A DNA stretch of 64,000 nt from Herbaspirillum sp. AP02 (GCF_015767275.1 NZ_JADWMY010000001.1:186001-250000); one strand, 5' to 3'; positions 1 to 8,974 are shown, numbered from the stretch's first letter. Notes: generated by a model not told the origin, from the sequence alone. Made by a program: numbers and translations.

Positions 1-139
1 GCTGCAAGACCTGGTGGCACGCGAGACCGATTACTGGCGCGCCTTGCTGGGTGGGGTGATCCTGTTGCTGGTCCTGCTCTTCCCGGGCGGGATCGTGGGC
101 GCCTTGCGCGGCCGGCGAGCACCAGGGGAGGAGGCATGA
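1..139 (+). CDS. livM: Branched-chain amino-acid ABC transporter permease (LivM type), C-terminal fragment
   Basis: An open frame enters from the left edge (first full codon at base 2) and ends at TGA 137-139, giving 45 residues. It contains one hydrophobic helix (LLGGVILLLVLLFPGGIVGAL) and a short basic tail. A last membrane helix followed by FPGGI(V/L)G is typical of LivM-type permeases of the HAAT family. The stop overlaps the start of the next gene in an ATGA, and the next two genes are LivG- and LivF-type ATPases, which supports the assignment. Only the end is present, so the substrate cannot be judged. The name comes from the tail motif plus gene order. Confidence 0.75.
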   Translation, partial: LQDLVARETDYWRALLGGVILLLVLLFPGGIVGALRGRRAPGEEA

Positions 140-912
140 GCCTGCTGCGCGTGGAACACCTGTCCAAGACCTTCGGCGGCGTGGCCGCACTGGATGATGT
201 GTCCTTCGAACTCCCGGCCGGCCAGATGCTGGCGCTGATCGGCCCCAATGGCGCCGGCAAGTCCACCTGCTTCAACCTGATCAACGGCCAGTTGCGTCCG
301 GATGCCGGCGTCGTGCTGCTGGCGGACGAAGACATTGCCGGCATGCCGGCGCGCCATATCTGGCAGCGCGGCGTGGCACGCACCTTCCAGGTATCGGCCG
401 CCTTTGGCTCGATGACCGTGCTGGAAAACGTCCAGGCCGCCTTGCTCTCGCACCGGCGCCAGTTGTGGCGCTGGTGGCGTCCCGCGGCGTCCTGCCTGCG
501 TGATGAAGCCATGGCGCTGCTGGAGCAGGTCGGCATGGCAGCGCAGGCGCGCCGTGCCTGCGGGGTACTGGCCTATGGCGACATCAAGCGGGTGGAACTG
601 GCCATGGCCCTCTCCAACGCACCACGGTTGCTGTTGATGGACGAACCCACCGCCGGCATGGCGCCCCGCGAACGCCAGCAACTGATGGCCCTGACCCGAC
701 GCCTGGTCAGCGAGCGCGGGCTCTCGGTCCTTTTCACCGAACACAGCATGGACGTGGTCTTCGCCTTTGCCGATCGCATCATCGTGCTGGCGCGTGGCCA
801 GTTGATCGCCCAGGGAGTACCCGACGCGGTGCGGCGCGATGCCCGTGTGCGCGAGGCCTACTTTGGCAGCGGCGCCAGCTTCGGTGAGGCCAATATGGAG
901 AGTCCGGCATGA
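136..912 (+). CDS. livG: Branched-chain amino-acid ABC transporter ATP-binding protein LivG
   Basis: 258 aa, the normal length for LivG. It energises uptake of branched-chain or other hydrophobic amino acids (HAAT family) from the cytoplasmic face of the inner membrane. Walker A is GPNGAGKST (about residues 36-44). The signature loop is LAYGDIKRVELAMAL, the AYGD variant of LSGGQ common in LivG/UrtD subunits. Walker B is LLLMDEPTAGM, followed by the switch His in FTEHSMD. The start ATG overlaps the permease stop (ATGA), and the stop overlaps the next start, so translation is coupled. UrtD (urea) is an alternative, but no other urt-like features are visible. Confidence 0.9.
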   Translation: MSLLRVEHLSKTFGGVAALDDVSFELPAGQMLALIGPNGAGKSTCFNLINGQLRPDAGVVLLADEDIAGMPARHIWQRGVARTFQVSAAFGSMTVLENVQAALLSHRRQLWRWWRPAASCLRDEAMALLEQVGMAAQARRACGVLAYGDIKRVELAMALSNAPRLLLMDEPTAGMAPRERQQLMALTRRLVSERGLSVLFTEHSMDVVFAFADRIIVLARGQLIAQGVPDAVRRDARVREAYFGSGASFGEANMESPA

Positions 913-1610
913 GCGCGCCCTTGCTGCAGGTCGATGCGCTGAACGCCTTCTATGCGCGCGCCCATATCCTCTTCGATGTCAGCCTGGAGGTGGGTCGTGG
1001 TGAAGTGGTGGCCTTGATGGGGCGCAATGGCGCCGGCAAGTCCACCACCCTCAAGGCCCTCATGGGGCTGCTGGACGGCACGCGTGGTGCGGTCCGCTTC
1101 GGCGGTCGCGATCTTACCCGCCTGGCACCGTATCAACGTGCGCGCCTGGGCCTGGGCTTCGTCCCGGAGGATCGCCGCATCTTCACCGAACTGAGCGTGC
1201 TGCAGAACCTGGAGGCAGGCCGGCAGCCGCCGCGCGCCGGGGCAGCGGTCTGGACGCCGCAGGCCTTGTTCGAACTCTTCCCCAACCTGGGGGCCATGCC
1301 CGACCGCCCGGGCGGGCGCATGAGTGGTGGCGAGCAGCAGATGCTGACCACCGCCCGCAGCTTGATGGGCAATCCCCACCTGCTGTTGCTGGACGAACCT
1401 TCCGAAGGCGTGGCGCCGGTCATCGTGGAGCAGATGGCAGCCATGATCATCCGGCTCAAGGAACGCGGCATGTCGGTGTTGCTATGCGAACAGAATATCC
1501 ACTTCGCCGCACTGGTCAGCGACCGTGCCTACCTGCTGGACCAGGGGCGCATTCTGCATCAAGGTACACCGCGCGAGGTGCAAGCTCATCAGCAGCAATC
1601 CGGCCTGTAG
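909..1610 (+). CDS. livF: Branched-chain amino-acid ABC transporter ATP-binding protein LivF
   Basis: 233 aa, typical of LivF. It is the second ATPase of the HAAT transporter and should form a heterodimer with the upstream LivG-type subunit. Walker A is GRNGAGKST (about 38-46), the signature is MSGGEQQMLTTARSLM and Walker B is LLLLDEPSEGVAP. The SEG after the Walker B Glu is characteristic of LivF/UrtE. ATG lies within the ATGA overlap with the previous gene. It is the last gene of the operon: 150 bp without a gene follow. Substrate is inferred from family only. Confidence 0.9.
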   Translation: MSAPLLQVDALNAFYARAHILFDVSLEVGRGEVVALMGRNGAGKSTTLKALMGLLDGTRGAVRFGGRDLTRLAPYQRARLGLGFVPEDRRIFTELSVLQNLEAGRQPPRAGAAVWTPQALFELFPNLGAMPDRPGGRMSGGEQQMLTTARSLMGNPHLLLLDEPSEGVAPVIVEQMAAMIIRLKERGMSVLLCEQNIHFAALVSDRAYLLDQGRILHQGTPREVQAHQQQSGL

Positions 1611-1760
1611 CATGGGCTGCAGAAGGATGTAACAAAGCGCTGTCCCGCTTGTTGCAATTGACGGGGAACCGTTGAGCCTGCCCGTGTCCAAACTCCTGAA
1701 AGCAGCTCGCTTCAGCTTTCCTGGCTGGAACCGAGTCTGGCCCTATGGAGAAAAAATACA

Positions 1761-3401
1761 ATGCCCACACTTGCCAAGCACCCTCCGGTGCATTGGCCTG
1801 CCGACGACTACAACGATGCAGGAATACGTAACGACCACGCCAAGGTCGCGGTAGGCGATGACGCCAACGATATCTTCTTTGCCGCTGTCGAAATGACGCG
1901 CATGCCGATGGTGGTGTCCGACCCCCAACAGCCGGACAATCCCATCATCTTCGTCAACAATGCCTTCATCAACATGACCGGCTATAGCCGGGCCGATGTG
2001 ATCGGCAAGAACTGCCGCTTCCTGCAAGGCCCGGAAACCGATCGCTCGGTGGTGGCACAGGTGCGCGAGGCCGTGGCCGAGCGGCGCGAGATCGCTACGG
2101 AACTGCTGAACTATCGCAAGAACGGCTCCACCTTCTGGAATGCCCTGTTCATGTCGCCGGTCTATGACCATCAGGGCGAACTGAAGTATTTCTTCAGCTC
2201 GCAACTGGACATCAGCCGCCGCCGCGACGCCGAGCAGGCCCTGGGGCAGGCGCGCAAGATGGAGGCGCTGGGCCAGCTGACCGGCGGTATCGCGCACGAC
2301 TTCAACAACCTGCTGCAGGTCATCAGCGGCTATCTGGACATCATCAACCTGGCGTTGCGCACCCCGGTACCCGACCTGGGTCGCGTGGCGCGCAGTGCCG
2401 ACAGCATCCGCAAGGCCTCCGGCAAGGCGGCCATGCTGACCCAGCAGTTACTGGCCTTCGCCCGCAAGCAGCGCCTGGAGGGGCGCACCATCAATCTCAA
2501 CTCGCTCACTGAAGGCTTCACCGATCTGGTGGAGCGCACCCTGGGTGGCGATATCCATGTGCGCACCGCGCTCGCGCCCGGCCTCTGGAATTGCCGCCTC
2601 GACCCGACCCAGATGGAAGTGGCGCTGCTGAACGTACTGATCAACGCCCGTGACGCCATGGCCGGCAAGGGAACCGTGCGCATCCAGACCAGCAATGAAG
2701 ACCTGAGCAGCGATGAACGCGCCTTGCAGCTGGGCCTGAAGCCGGGCCTCTATGTCTGCCTCGCGGTGGTCGACGATGGCCCGGGCATTCCGCCCGACAT
2801 CCTGCCCCGCGTGATGGACCCGTTCTTTACCACCAAGGACGAGGGCAAGGGGACCGGCCTGGGCCTGTCCATGGTGTATGGCTTCGTCAAGCAATCGGGT
2901 GGTTCGGTAAGGATCTCTTCCGGCGCGCAGGGCGGCACCACTGTGGCGATCTATTTCCCGGCCACCCAGGATCAGGTCGGTGGCAGCTTCGAGTTTGATA
3001 GCCGCAGCCAGAACCAGGGTGGTCATGAGCACATCCTGGTGGTCGACGACAGGATCGAGGTCGCCGAGCTGGCCCAGGACATGCTGGAAAGCCTGGGCTA
3101 CCGGGTACGCATGGTCAATTCCGCCAACGAAGCGCTGCAACTGATCCGCGCCGGCGAACCGGTCGATCTGCTCTTCACCGACCTGATCATGCCGGGCCAT
3201 ATGAATGGTGTGGTGCTGGCGCGTGAGGCCCGACGCCTGCTGCCCTCGCTGAAAATTCTGCTGACGACCGGTTACGCCAGCGAATCGATAGAACGCCACG
3301 GTGCCGACGGCGAGTTTCCCGTTCTTGACAAGCCGTATCGCCATGACGAACTGGCGCGCAAGATTCGTATCGTCCTGGATGGCGCCACTGGCGTGAGCTG
3401 A
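1761..3401 (+). CDS. LOV-domain (blue-light) hybrid histidine kinase with C-terminal receiver
   Basis: 546 aa. A cytoplasmic LOV/PAS domain (about 40-150) carries the photoactive signature GKNCRFLQG; Cys85 is the residue that forms the flavin adduct in LOV photoreceptors. It is followed by HisKA with H179 in GGIAHDFNN, an HATPase domain (N box LNVLINARDAM, G1 VVDDGPGIP, F/G2 MDPFFTTKDEGKGTGLGLS), and a receiver (424-540) with acidic D429/D430, phospho-acceptor D474 and K524. No membrane helix is present. Length and LOV-HK-RR order match the described Pseudomonas syringae LOV-HK class. The ATG is preceded by GGAG at 1747-1750. It is monocistronic: an operon ends 150 bp upstream and bioD converges 37 bp downstream. 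The output partner is unknown. Confidence 0.9.
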   Translation: MPTLAKHPPVHWPADDYNDAGIRNDHAKVAVGDDANDIFFAAVEMTRMPMVVSDPQQPDNPIIFVNNAFINMTGYSRADVIGKNCRFLQGPETDRSVVAQVREAVAERREIATELLNYRKNGSTFWNALFMSPVYDHQGELKYFFSSQLDISRRRDAEQALGQARKMEALGQLTGGIAHDFNNLLQVISGYLDIINLALRTPVPDLGRVARSADSIRKASGKAAMLTQQLLAFARKQRLEGRTINLNSLTEGFTDLVERTLGGDIHVRTALAPGLWNCRLDPTQMEVALLNVLINARDAMAGKGTVRIQTSNEDLSSDERALQLGLKPGLYVCLAVVDDGPGIPPDILPRVMDPFFTTKDEGKGTGLGLSMVYGFVKQSGGSVRISSGAQGGTTVAIYFPATQDQVGGSFEFDSRSQNQGGHEHILVVDDRIEVAELAQDMLESLGYRVRMVNSANEALQLIRAGEPVDLLFTDLIMPGHMNGVVLAREARRLLPSLKILLTTGYASESIERHGADGEFPVLDKPYRHDELARKIRIVLDGATGVS

Positions 3402-3438
3402 CCCCAGGCCCGCTGGCGCAGCTTATCGATCATATCGA

Positions 3439-4116
3439 TCAGGCCAGCTGCGGCCAGGCAAGCAGCGCCGCCGCCTCGGCGGCGGTCAGGCCGGGCGACC
3501 ATGGCAGGCGGCCCAATAGCGGCACCTGCAGGCGCCGTGCCAGGCTCTCGATCATGGCCTCGGCCTGCGCTTCGTGAGGATCGATCAGGTTGGCCACCCA
3601 GCCGGCCAGTGGCAGCCCCCGCGCCAGCACAGCCTGGCGCGTGAGCAATGCATGATTGATGCACCCCAGCCGGATACCTACCACCAGCACCACCGGCAAT
3701 CCCAGCCGCGCCACCAGATCATCGCTGTTGTGGCATTCATCCAGCGGCACCATGAAGCCGCCCGCACCTTCCACGATCAGCACATCGCAGGCCCGCACCA
3801 ATTGCGCGTGGCACTGCGCCAGATGGTCGAGATCGATGCGTCGCCCTTCGTCTGCCGCCGCGATATGCGGCGCCGTAGCGCGCTGGAACAGGTAGGGGTT
3901 CACCAGTGTCGTCGGCAGCACCACGTTGGCAGCCGCCTGCAGGGCCAGCACATCCTCGTTGCACCACTGTCCGTCCTGCAGGAAAGCGCCGGAGGCCACC
4001 GGCTTCATGCCGCCAGCACGCGCGCCGCGCGCCGCATGCAGATGGATCAGTGCCGATGCGACCAGGGTCTTGCCCACGCCGGTATCGGTACCGGTGACGA
4101 AATAGCTGCGCCCCAT
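3439..4116 (-). CDS. bioD: ATP-dependent dethiobiotin synthetase BioD
   Basis: 225 aa from the ATG at 4116. It catalyses ATP- and CO2-dependent ureido ring closure of 7,8-diaminononanoate to dethiobiotin, the penultimate step of biotin synthesis. The P-loop GTDTGVGKT lies at residues 9-17, and K-P-V-A-S-G (MKPVASG) and VEGAGG motifs follow, all diagnostic of BioD. The ATG shares one base with the bioA stop (TGATG), so translation is coupled. A GTG four codons upstream (4128) is possible but lies inside bioA. It is the last gene of the biotin operon and converges with the LOV kinase. Confidence 0.96.
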   Translation of the reverse strand: MGRSYFVTGTDTGVGKTLVASALIHLHAARGARAGGMKPVASGAFLQDGQWCNEDVLALQAAANVVLPTTLVNPYLFQRATAPHIAAADEGRRIDLDHLAQCHAQLVRACDVLIVEGAGGFMVPLDECHNSDDLVARLGLPVVLVVGIRLGCINHALLTRQAVLARGLPLAGWVANLIDPHEAQAEAMIESLARRLQVPLLGRLPWSPGLTAAEAAALLAWPQLA

Positions 4117-5486
4117 CACGCCGCCCACAGCTCGGCAAAAGTGGCATCGAAGGCGGCATGCAGGCGCTCACCCAGCCACCGCGCCTGGTCAGCATCGAGG
4201 ATGTAGGGCGGCATCACATACACGCTGGTCCCGATCGGGCGCACCAGCAGTTCACGCTGTGCCGCCTGTGCCGCCAGCCGACGCGAGAAACTGGCGGCTT
4301 GGGCAGGGTCGATACCGGCATTGCCGTCGATATCGCCGAGCACGGCATCGCACGCCCAGATCAGGCCGCGCTGGCGCACGTGGCGTACCCGGTGATCCTG
4401 TGCCAGTGGTGCCAGGCCCGCCGCCAGCACCGGGGCGAAATCGCGGTTGCGCTGCAGCACCTGTTCATCCTCGAAGATCGCCAGCGTCTCCAGCGCGGCA
4501 CGACAGGCCAGGGGATTGCCGGTATAGGAGTGTGAATGCAGGAAGCCGCGACGCACATCGTCATCGTAAAAGGCCTGGTAGATCGCCTCGCTGGACATCA
4601 CCAGCGAGAGTGGCAGGTAGCCGCCGCTGATGCCCTTGGACAGACACAGCAGGTCCGGCCAGATGCCGGTCTGTTCGCATGCGAAGAAACTGCCGGTACG
4701 GCCGCAGCCGACTGCGATTTCATCGGCGATCAGGTGCGCGCCATAGGCATCGCACAAGCCGCGCAGACCTCGCACGTAGGATGGGTCATGCATGGCCATG
4801 CCGGCCGCGCATTGCACCAGCGGCTCCAGGATGACGGCGGCGATGCGTCCCGCGCCCTGTTGCAGCAGCCTTTCCACATCGGCCAGTGCCTGCCGGGCGA
4901 CATCGACAGCGCTTTCGCCATCGCGGGCCTGGCGCGCATCGGGCGAGCGGGCCACATGTGCCGGCCGCAGCAAGGCGTCGTAGGCGGTGCGAAACAGCGG
5001 AGTATCGGTCACCCCAAGCGCCCCCACGGTCTCGCCGTGATAGCCACCTGCGATGCAGATGAATTCATTCTTGCCGGTCTGCCCCGCATTGCGCCAGGCA
5101 TGCACACTCATCTTCAGCGCGATCTCCACCGCCGAGGCGCCGTCGGAGGCGTAGAAGCAATGCCCGAGCGCCTGCCCCGTCAGTGCGCTGAGGCGTTCGG
5201 ACAAGCGCACCACCGGCTCATGCGTGAAGCCGGCCAGCATCGCATGTTCCAACCGGCCCAACTGATCGACCAGCGCGGCATTGATGCGTGGGTTGGCATG
5301 GCCGAACAGGTTGACCCACCACGAACTGATCGCATCCAGATAGCGCCGGCCCTCGGTATCGACCAGCCACGCGCCATGGGCGCGATCGATGGCGATGGGG
5401 GGCGTGCTTTCGTGACGGCGCATCTGCGTGCAGGGATGCCAGACGCTGCGCAGGCTGCGGGCAGCCAGGGAGTCTTGCGGCTTCAT
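4116..5486 (-). CDS. bioA: Adenosylmethionine-8-amino-7-oxononanoate aminotransferase BioA
   Basis: 456 aa from ATG 5486. It is a PLP-dependent class-III aminotransferase converting 8-amino-7-oxononanoate to 7,8-diaminononanoate with S-adenosylmethionine as amino donor. It has the BioA N-terminal motif VWHPCTQM, SSWWVNLFGHANP, YASDGASAVEIALKM, and the PLP lysine K284 in LCLSKGISGGYLPLS. The ATG overlaps the bioF stop (ATGA). The open frame extends about 135 codons further upstream, but that part reads through bioF in another frame and lacks homology, so it is not counted. The active-site segment reads ADEIAVGCGRTG where E. coli has ADEIATGFGRTG, a conservative variant. Confidence 0.96.
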   Translation of the reverse strand: MKPQDSLAARSLRSVWHPCTQMRRHESTPPIAIDRAHGAWLVDTEGRRYLDAISSWWVNLFGHANPRINAALVDQLGRLEHAMLAGFTHEPVVRLSERLSALTGQALGHCFYASDGASAVEIALKMSVHAWRNAGQTGKNEFICIAGGYHGETVGALGVTDTPLFRTAYDALLRPAHVARSPDARQARDGESAVDVARQALADVERLLQQGAGRIAAVILEPLVQCAAGMAMHDPSYVRGLRGLCDAYGAHLIADEIAVGCGRTGSFFACEQTGIWPDLLCLSKGISGGYLPLSLVMSSEAIYQAFYDDDVRRGFLHSHSYTGNPLACRAALETLAIFEDEQVLQRNRDFAPVLAAGLAPLAQDHRVRHVRQRGLIWACDAVLGDIDGNAGIDPAQAASFSRRLAAQAAQRELLVRPIGTSVYVMPPYILDADQARWLGERLHAAFDATFAELWAA

Positions 5487-6646
5487 ACGTGGGCGCCTTC
5501 CTCGGCCAGCGACTGCAAGGCGGCGATCAGTTGGCCGACCTGTTCGGGCGTATGCAGGGCCGACAGGCTGATGCGCAGGCGGGCGCTGCCCTTGGGTACG
5601 GTCGGTGGGCAGATCGCCGGCACCCAGATGCCGCGCTCGCGCAGCGCGGCGGCCAGTGCGCGGGCCGCCGCGTTGTCGCCGACGATCAGGGGCTGGATGG
5701 CGGTGGAAGAGGGCAGCAGCGCCCACGGCAAGCCGGCCAGCCCTTGCCGCAATTGCGCGGCCAGGTCGCGCAGACGTTCGCGCCGCCAGTCGTCCCGGGC
5801 CATCAGGGTCAAGCTGGCCGAGGTGGCCACCGCCAGGGCCGGCGGGTGGGCGGTAGTGAACATGTAGGTGCGTGCGCGCTGCGTGATCCATGCAATCAGC
5901 GAAGCCTCGCCCGCGACAAAGGCGCCGGCCACCCCGGCGGCCTTGCCCAGCGTCCCCATGCAGATCACGTGGGGCGAGCGCACCCCGGCCTGCGCCAGGC
6001 TGCCGCTGCCGTGCGGACCCAGTACGCCCAGGCCGTGGGCGTCATCCACCAGCAACCAGGCATCGTGCTGCGCGCACACGGCGGCCAGTTCAGCCAGCGG
6101 CGCCAGGTCGCCGTCCATGCTGAAGACCGCATCGGTCACCACCAGCCTGCGCCCGGCGGGACAGCGTGCCAGCACCTGTGCCAGCCGCGCGACATCGTTG
6201 TGGGGAAACACCTTCAGGCTGGCCCCCGACAAGCGGGCGCCGTCGATCAGCGAGGCATGGGCCAGCCGATCCACCACTACCGTGTCGCCCGCCCCCACCA
6301 GCGCGCCGATCACGCCCAGGTTAGCCATGTAGCCATTGGAAAAAGACAGCGCCGCCGGCAGCCCGACGAAGCGCGCCAGTTCCTCCTCCAGCCTCTCGTG
6401 GGCCGTGCTGTGGCCGCTGATCAGGGCCGAAGCGCCGGCTCCCATGCCGTACTGTTGCAGGCCGGCGATGCCGGCGGCCACGATCTCGGGATGCTTGGCC
6501 AGCCCCAGGTAGTCATTGCTGCAGAAGGACAGCAGCTGCCGTCCTTCCACCGTCAACAGCGGCCCTTGCGGGCCATCCACCACGCGCCGCCTGCGCAGCA
6601 GGCTCTGGCTGGCCAGTTGGGCCAGGTCACTGGAAAAATCATGCAT
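5483..6646 (-). CDS. bioF: 8-amino-7-oxononanoate synthase BioF
   Basis: 387 aa, the usual length. It is a PLP enzyme of the alpha-oxoamine synthase family that condenses pimeloyl thioester with L-alanine. Visible motifs are FCSNDYLGLA (41-50), GASALISGHS, DDAHGLGVLG (201-210, containing the PLP-binding Asp/His) and the Schiff-base lysine K235 in GTLGKAAG. It is downstream of the P450 gene with a 9-bp gap and is coupled to bioA by an ATGA overlap. Being next to a P450 that could make its pimeloyl substrate gives the operon a complete late pathway. Confidence 0.96.
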   Translation of the reverse strand: MHDFSSDLAQLASQSLLRRRRVVDGPQGPLLTVEGRQLLSFCSNDYLGLAKHPEIVAAGIAGLQQYGMGAGASALISGHSTAHERLEEELARFVGLPAALSFSNGYMANLGVIGALVGAGDTVVVDRLAHASLIDGARLSGASLKVFPHNDVARLAQVLARCPAGRRLVVTDAVFSMDGDLAPLAELAAVCAQHDAWLLVDDAHGLGVLGPHGSGSLAQAGVRSPHVICMGTLGKAAGVAGAFVAGEASLIAWITQRARTYMFTTAHPPALAVATSASLTLMARDDWRRERLRDLAAQLRQGLAGLPWALLPSSTAIQPLIVGDNAAARALAAALRERGIWVPAICPPTVPKGSARLRISLSALHTPEQVGQLIAALQSLAEEGAHV

Positions 6647-6655
6647 GAGAGGTCT

Positions 6656-7843
6656 TCAGAACACCAGCGGCAGGTTGTCCAGCGCGCTGTAGGCGGCATG
6701 CTGCTGCCGCCGGGGAGGTGTGGCGGATAGCGCCAGCGTGGGCAGGCGCTGCATCAGCGCGGTGAAGGCAATTTCCGCCTCGAGCAGGGTCAGCGCGGCG
6801 CCCAGACAGACATGCGGCCCCTGGCCGAAGGACAGGTGCATGCCTTCATCGCGCCGGAGGTCGAAGTGCTGCGGCCCGGTGAAACGGCGCTCATCGTGGT
6901 TGGCCTGCCCGATATGCAGGATCACCAGTTGACCCTGTCGCAGCGTCTGGCCTGCCATCTGCATCTCCACCAACACGCGGCGCCCGGTGTATTGCACCGG
7001 GCTGTCGTAGCGCAGCATCTCGCGCAAGGCCGGGCGCAGCAGGGAGGGATCCGCCTTGAGCGCAGCCCATTGCGCAGGATGCTGCAGCAGCGCCAGCAGG
7101 CCATTACCCAGCAGGTTGCGGGTAGTCTCGTAGCCGGCAAAGAGCAGGGTGCAGCATTGCGCCAGCATTTCGTTGCGGTTGATCCGTTGTTCCCGGTGCG
7201 CCTGCAGCAGGCGAGAGACCAGGCTGTCCGACGCCAGGGCGTCGGGAAGCTTCATGAACTCGGCAAAGAAATCGCACATTGCTTCCATCGCCGCCTGGGC
7301 AGCCAGGGTCTGCGATGCATCGGGCGTGGGGCTGCCGATGAAGGCCGCCAGGTCGGCGGCCCAGTCGACGAAGGCCGCGGGTGCGCGGTCCGGCAAGCCC
7401 ATCAGGCTGGCGATGGCCAATGCCGGCAGTGGCCGGGTAAAGCGGCTGACGAAATCGAAGCCTTGCGACGCCAGCGGATCGGCCACGATGGCATCGATCA
7501 ACTGCCCGGCAATGCGCGTGATGGCAGGCCGTTGTGCCTCCAGGTCGGTCGGCTTGAAGCCCGGGCTGAGTACGCCACGTAGGCGGCGATGCGCCCGCCC
7601 GTCGAGAAACAGCACCGAGCGTGAAAAGAGCCGTTTGAAACGGCGCTGCGCTTGCAGGTCGGCCGACGCATCACGCCTGTCGCCTCTGTTGCCCCTGTTG
7701 CCAACGCCACCCAGGCCACTGTTGATCCAGCGCGCCCCGCGCCGCACCGACAGCCGTGGATCGCGCAAGCCCGTCGCCACCGCCTCATAATCGCTGATGA
7801 CCCAGGCGCCACCGCAATGGGCGGTGCTCCATTGCACGCTCAT
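6656..7843 (-). CDS. Cytochrome P450 inside the biotin operon (candidate pimeloyl-forming, BioI-like function)
   Basis: 395 aa soluble bacterial P450. The haem loop FGQGPHVCLGAA gives thiolate ligand C346; the I-helix oxygen-activation motif is LLFAGYETT (A236-T240); the K-helix ExxR is LREMLR. It lies between bioB and bioF on the same strand. Its ATG shares one base with the bioB stop (TGATG) and 9 bp separate it from bioF. In Bacillus subtilis the P450 BioI, also of about 395 aa and encoded in the bio operon, cleaves acyl-ACP to pimeloyl-ACP. A matching role here is inferred from context, not proven by sequence. An odd Gly/Asn/Arg-rich stretch (residues 44-57, GNRGNRGDRR) sits near the N terminus. 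Another oxidative role is possible. Confidence 0.85.
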   Translation of the reverse strand: MSVQWSTAHCGGAWVISDYEAVATGLRDPRLSVRRGARWINSGLGGVGNRGNRGDRRDASADLQAQRRFKRLFSRSVLFLDGRAHRRLRGVLSPGFKPTDLEAQRPAITRIAGQLIDAIVADPLASQGFDFVSRFTRPLPALAIASLMGLPDRAPAAFVDWAADLAAFIGSPTPDASQTLAAQAAMEAMCDFFAEFMKLPDALASDSLVSRLLQAHREQRINRNEMLAQCCTLLFAGYETTRNLLGNGLLALLQHPAQWAALKADPSLLRPALREMLRYDSPVQYTGRRVLVEMQMAGQTLRQGQLVILHIGQANHDERRFTGPQHFDLRRDEGMHLSFGQGPHVCLGAALTLLEAEIAFTALMQRLPTLALSATPPRRQQHAAYSALDNLPLVF

Positions 7844-8859
7844 CAGGCAGTCGCCGGGGCGGCCTGCAGTCCCAGGCGGGACAACAGGTCAAGGTCGGAA
7901 GAAACGGGCGCATTGGCCGTGGTGAGCAGCCTGGCCCCGAGGAAGATGGAATTGGCGCCGGCCGCAAAGCACAGCGCCTGGGTGGCCTCGCCCATGCTCT
8001 CGCGTCCGGCCGACAGGCGGATGACCGCCTGCGGCAGGGCGATGCGCGCCACCGCCACGGTCCGTACCAATTCGAATTCGTCCAGCGGCGGCACGTCCTC
8101 CAGGGGCGTGCCGGCAATCGGCACCAGGTGGTTGATCGGCACCGATTGCGGCGGCACCGGCAGACGGGCCAGTTGCGCGATCAGGCCGGCCCGCTGGGCA
8201 CGCGTCTCGCCCATGCCGATGATGCCGCCGCAGCACACCTGCAGGCCGGCCTGTTGCACCCGTTGCAGGGTATCGAGCCGGTCCTGGTAGCGGCGGGTGG
8301 AAATCACCTGCCCGTAGAAATCGGGTGCGGTATCCAGGTTGTGGTTGTAGTAGTCCAGACCGGCCTGCTTCAAGGCCTCGGCCTGCGCCTGCTCCAGCAT
8401 GCCCAGGGTCATGCAGGTTTCCAGGCCGAGGGCGCGCACCTCGCTGACCATGCTGGTCAGCGCTGCCATGTCGCGCTCCTTGGGGTTGCGCCAGGCTGCG
8501 CCCATGCAGAAGCGGGTGGCACCCTGTTCACGGGCGGCGCGGGCGGCCTGCACGACCTCGTCCACCGCCATCAGCTTGCCAGCCGGCACGCCCGCCTCCT
8601 TGTGATGCGCCGACTGCGAGCAATAGCCGCAATCCTCGGCGCAGCCACCGGTCTTGATCGACAGCAGGCTGGACAGCTGCACCTGGTTGGCCGGGTGGTG
8701 CTGGCGATGCACGCCCTGCGCCTGGAACAGCAGATCCAGGAAGGGCAGTTCGAACAAACGTTCGACAGCCGAGTTGGACGCCGGGACGCTGGCCAGCGGC
8801 GGCAGGAAGTGCAGGGGAGCGCTGGTCGGGACGGCAGCGGAGGAAGGGCATTGGCTCAT
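7843..8859 (-). CDS. bioB: Biotin synthase BioB (radical SAM)
   Basis: 338 aa. It inserts sulfur into dethiobiotin using a radical-SAM [4Fe-4S] cluster and an auxiliary [2Fe-2S] cluster. The CxxxCxxC motif is CAEDCGYC (C73, C77, C80), followed by [22 protein letters not shown] and the C-terminal SAGRESM region typical of BioB. It is the first gene of the leftward operon bioB-P450-bioF-bioA-bioD and is transcribed away from the GntR-type regulator. No strong Shine-Dalgarno precedes the ATG at 8859. Biotin-responsive control is expected through the palindrome at about 8951-8965. Confidence 0.97.
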   Translation of the reverse strand: MSQCPSSAAVPTSAPLHFLPPLASVPASNSAVERLFELPFLDLLFQAQGVHRQHHPANQVQLSSLLSIKTGGCAEDCGYCSQSAHHKEAGVPAGKLMAVDEVVQAARAAREQGATRFCMGAAWRNPKERDMAALTSMVSEVRALGLETCMTLGMLEQAQAEALKQAGLDYYNHNLDTAPDFYGQVISTRRYQDRLDTLQRVQQAGLQVCCGGIIGMGETRAQRAGLIAQLARLPVPPQSVPINHLVPIAGTPLEDVPPLDEFELVRTVAVARIALPQAVIRLSAGRESMGEATQALCFAAGANSIFLGARLLTTANAPVSSDLDLLSRLGLQAAPATA

Positions 8860-8902
8860 CGATAAAATCCGGTTCTTGAGTAAAAAGGCTTAGAATTTCG
8901 TT

Positions 8903-8974
8903 CCGGCGGATTCTATCTTCGTCCAATTTCCTTTAACAATTTCTTTTTTAATAGATTATCTATACTTTGGCCGT
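8903..8974. promoter_or_regulatory. Divergent bioB / bioR-like promoter region with BioR-like operator
   Basis: The 115-bp gap between bioB and the divergent GntR gene is AT-rich compared with its surroundings. A 13-bp odd palindrome, ATAGATTATCTAT, lies at 8951-8963. Overlapping it, TTATCTATAC (8956-8965) differs by one base from the published BioR box form TTATCTATAA. A TATACT hexamer (8961-8966) is a good -10 for the rightward regulator, so the site would cover its own promoter. For bioB (leftward), TTGTTA (8939-8934) and TAGAAT (8915-8910) with an 18-bp spacer form a candidate promoter, and TTTTCA with TAATCT nearer the palindrome is an alternative. Which bioB promoter is used is not decided by sequence. 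Confidence 0.6.
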
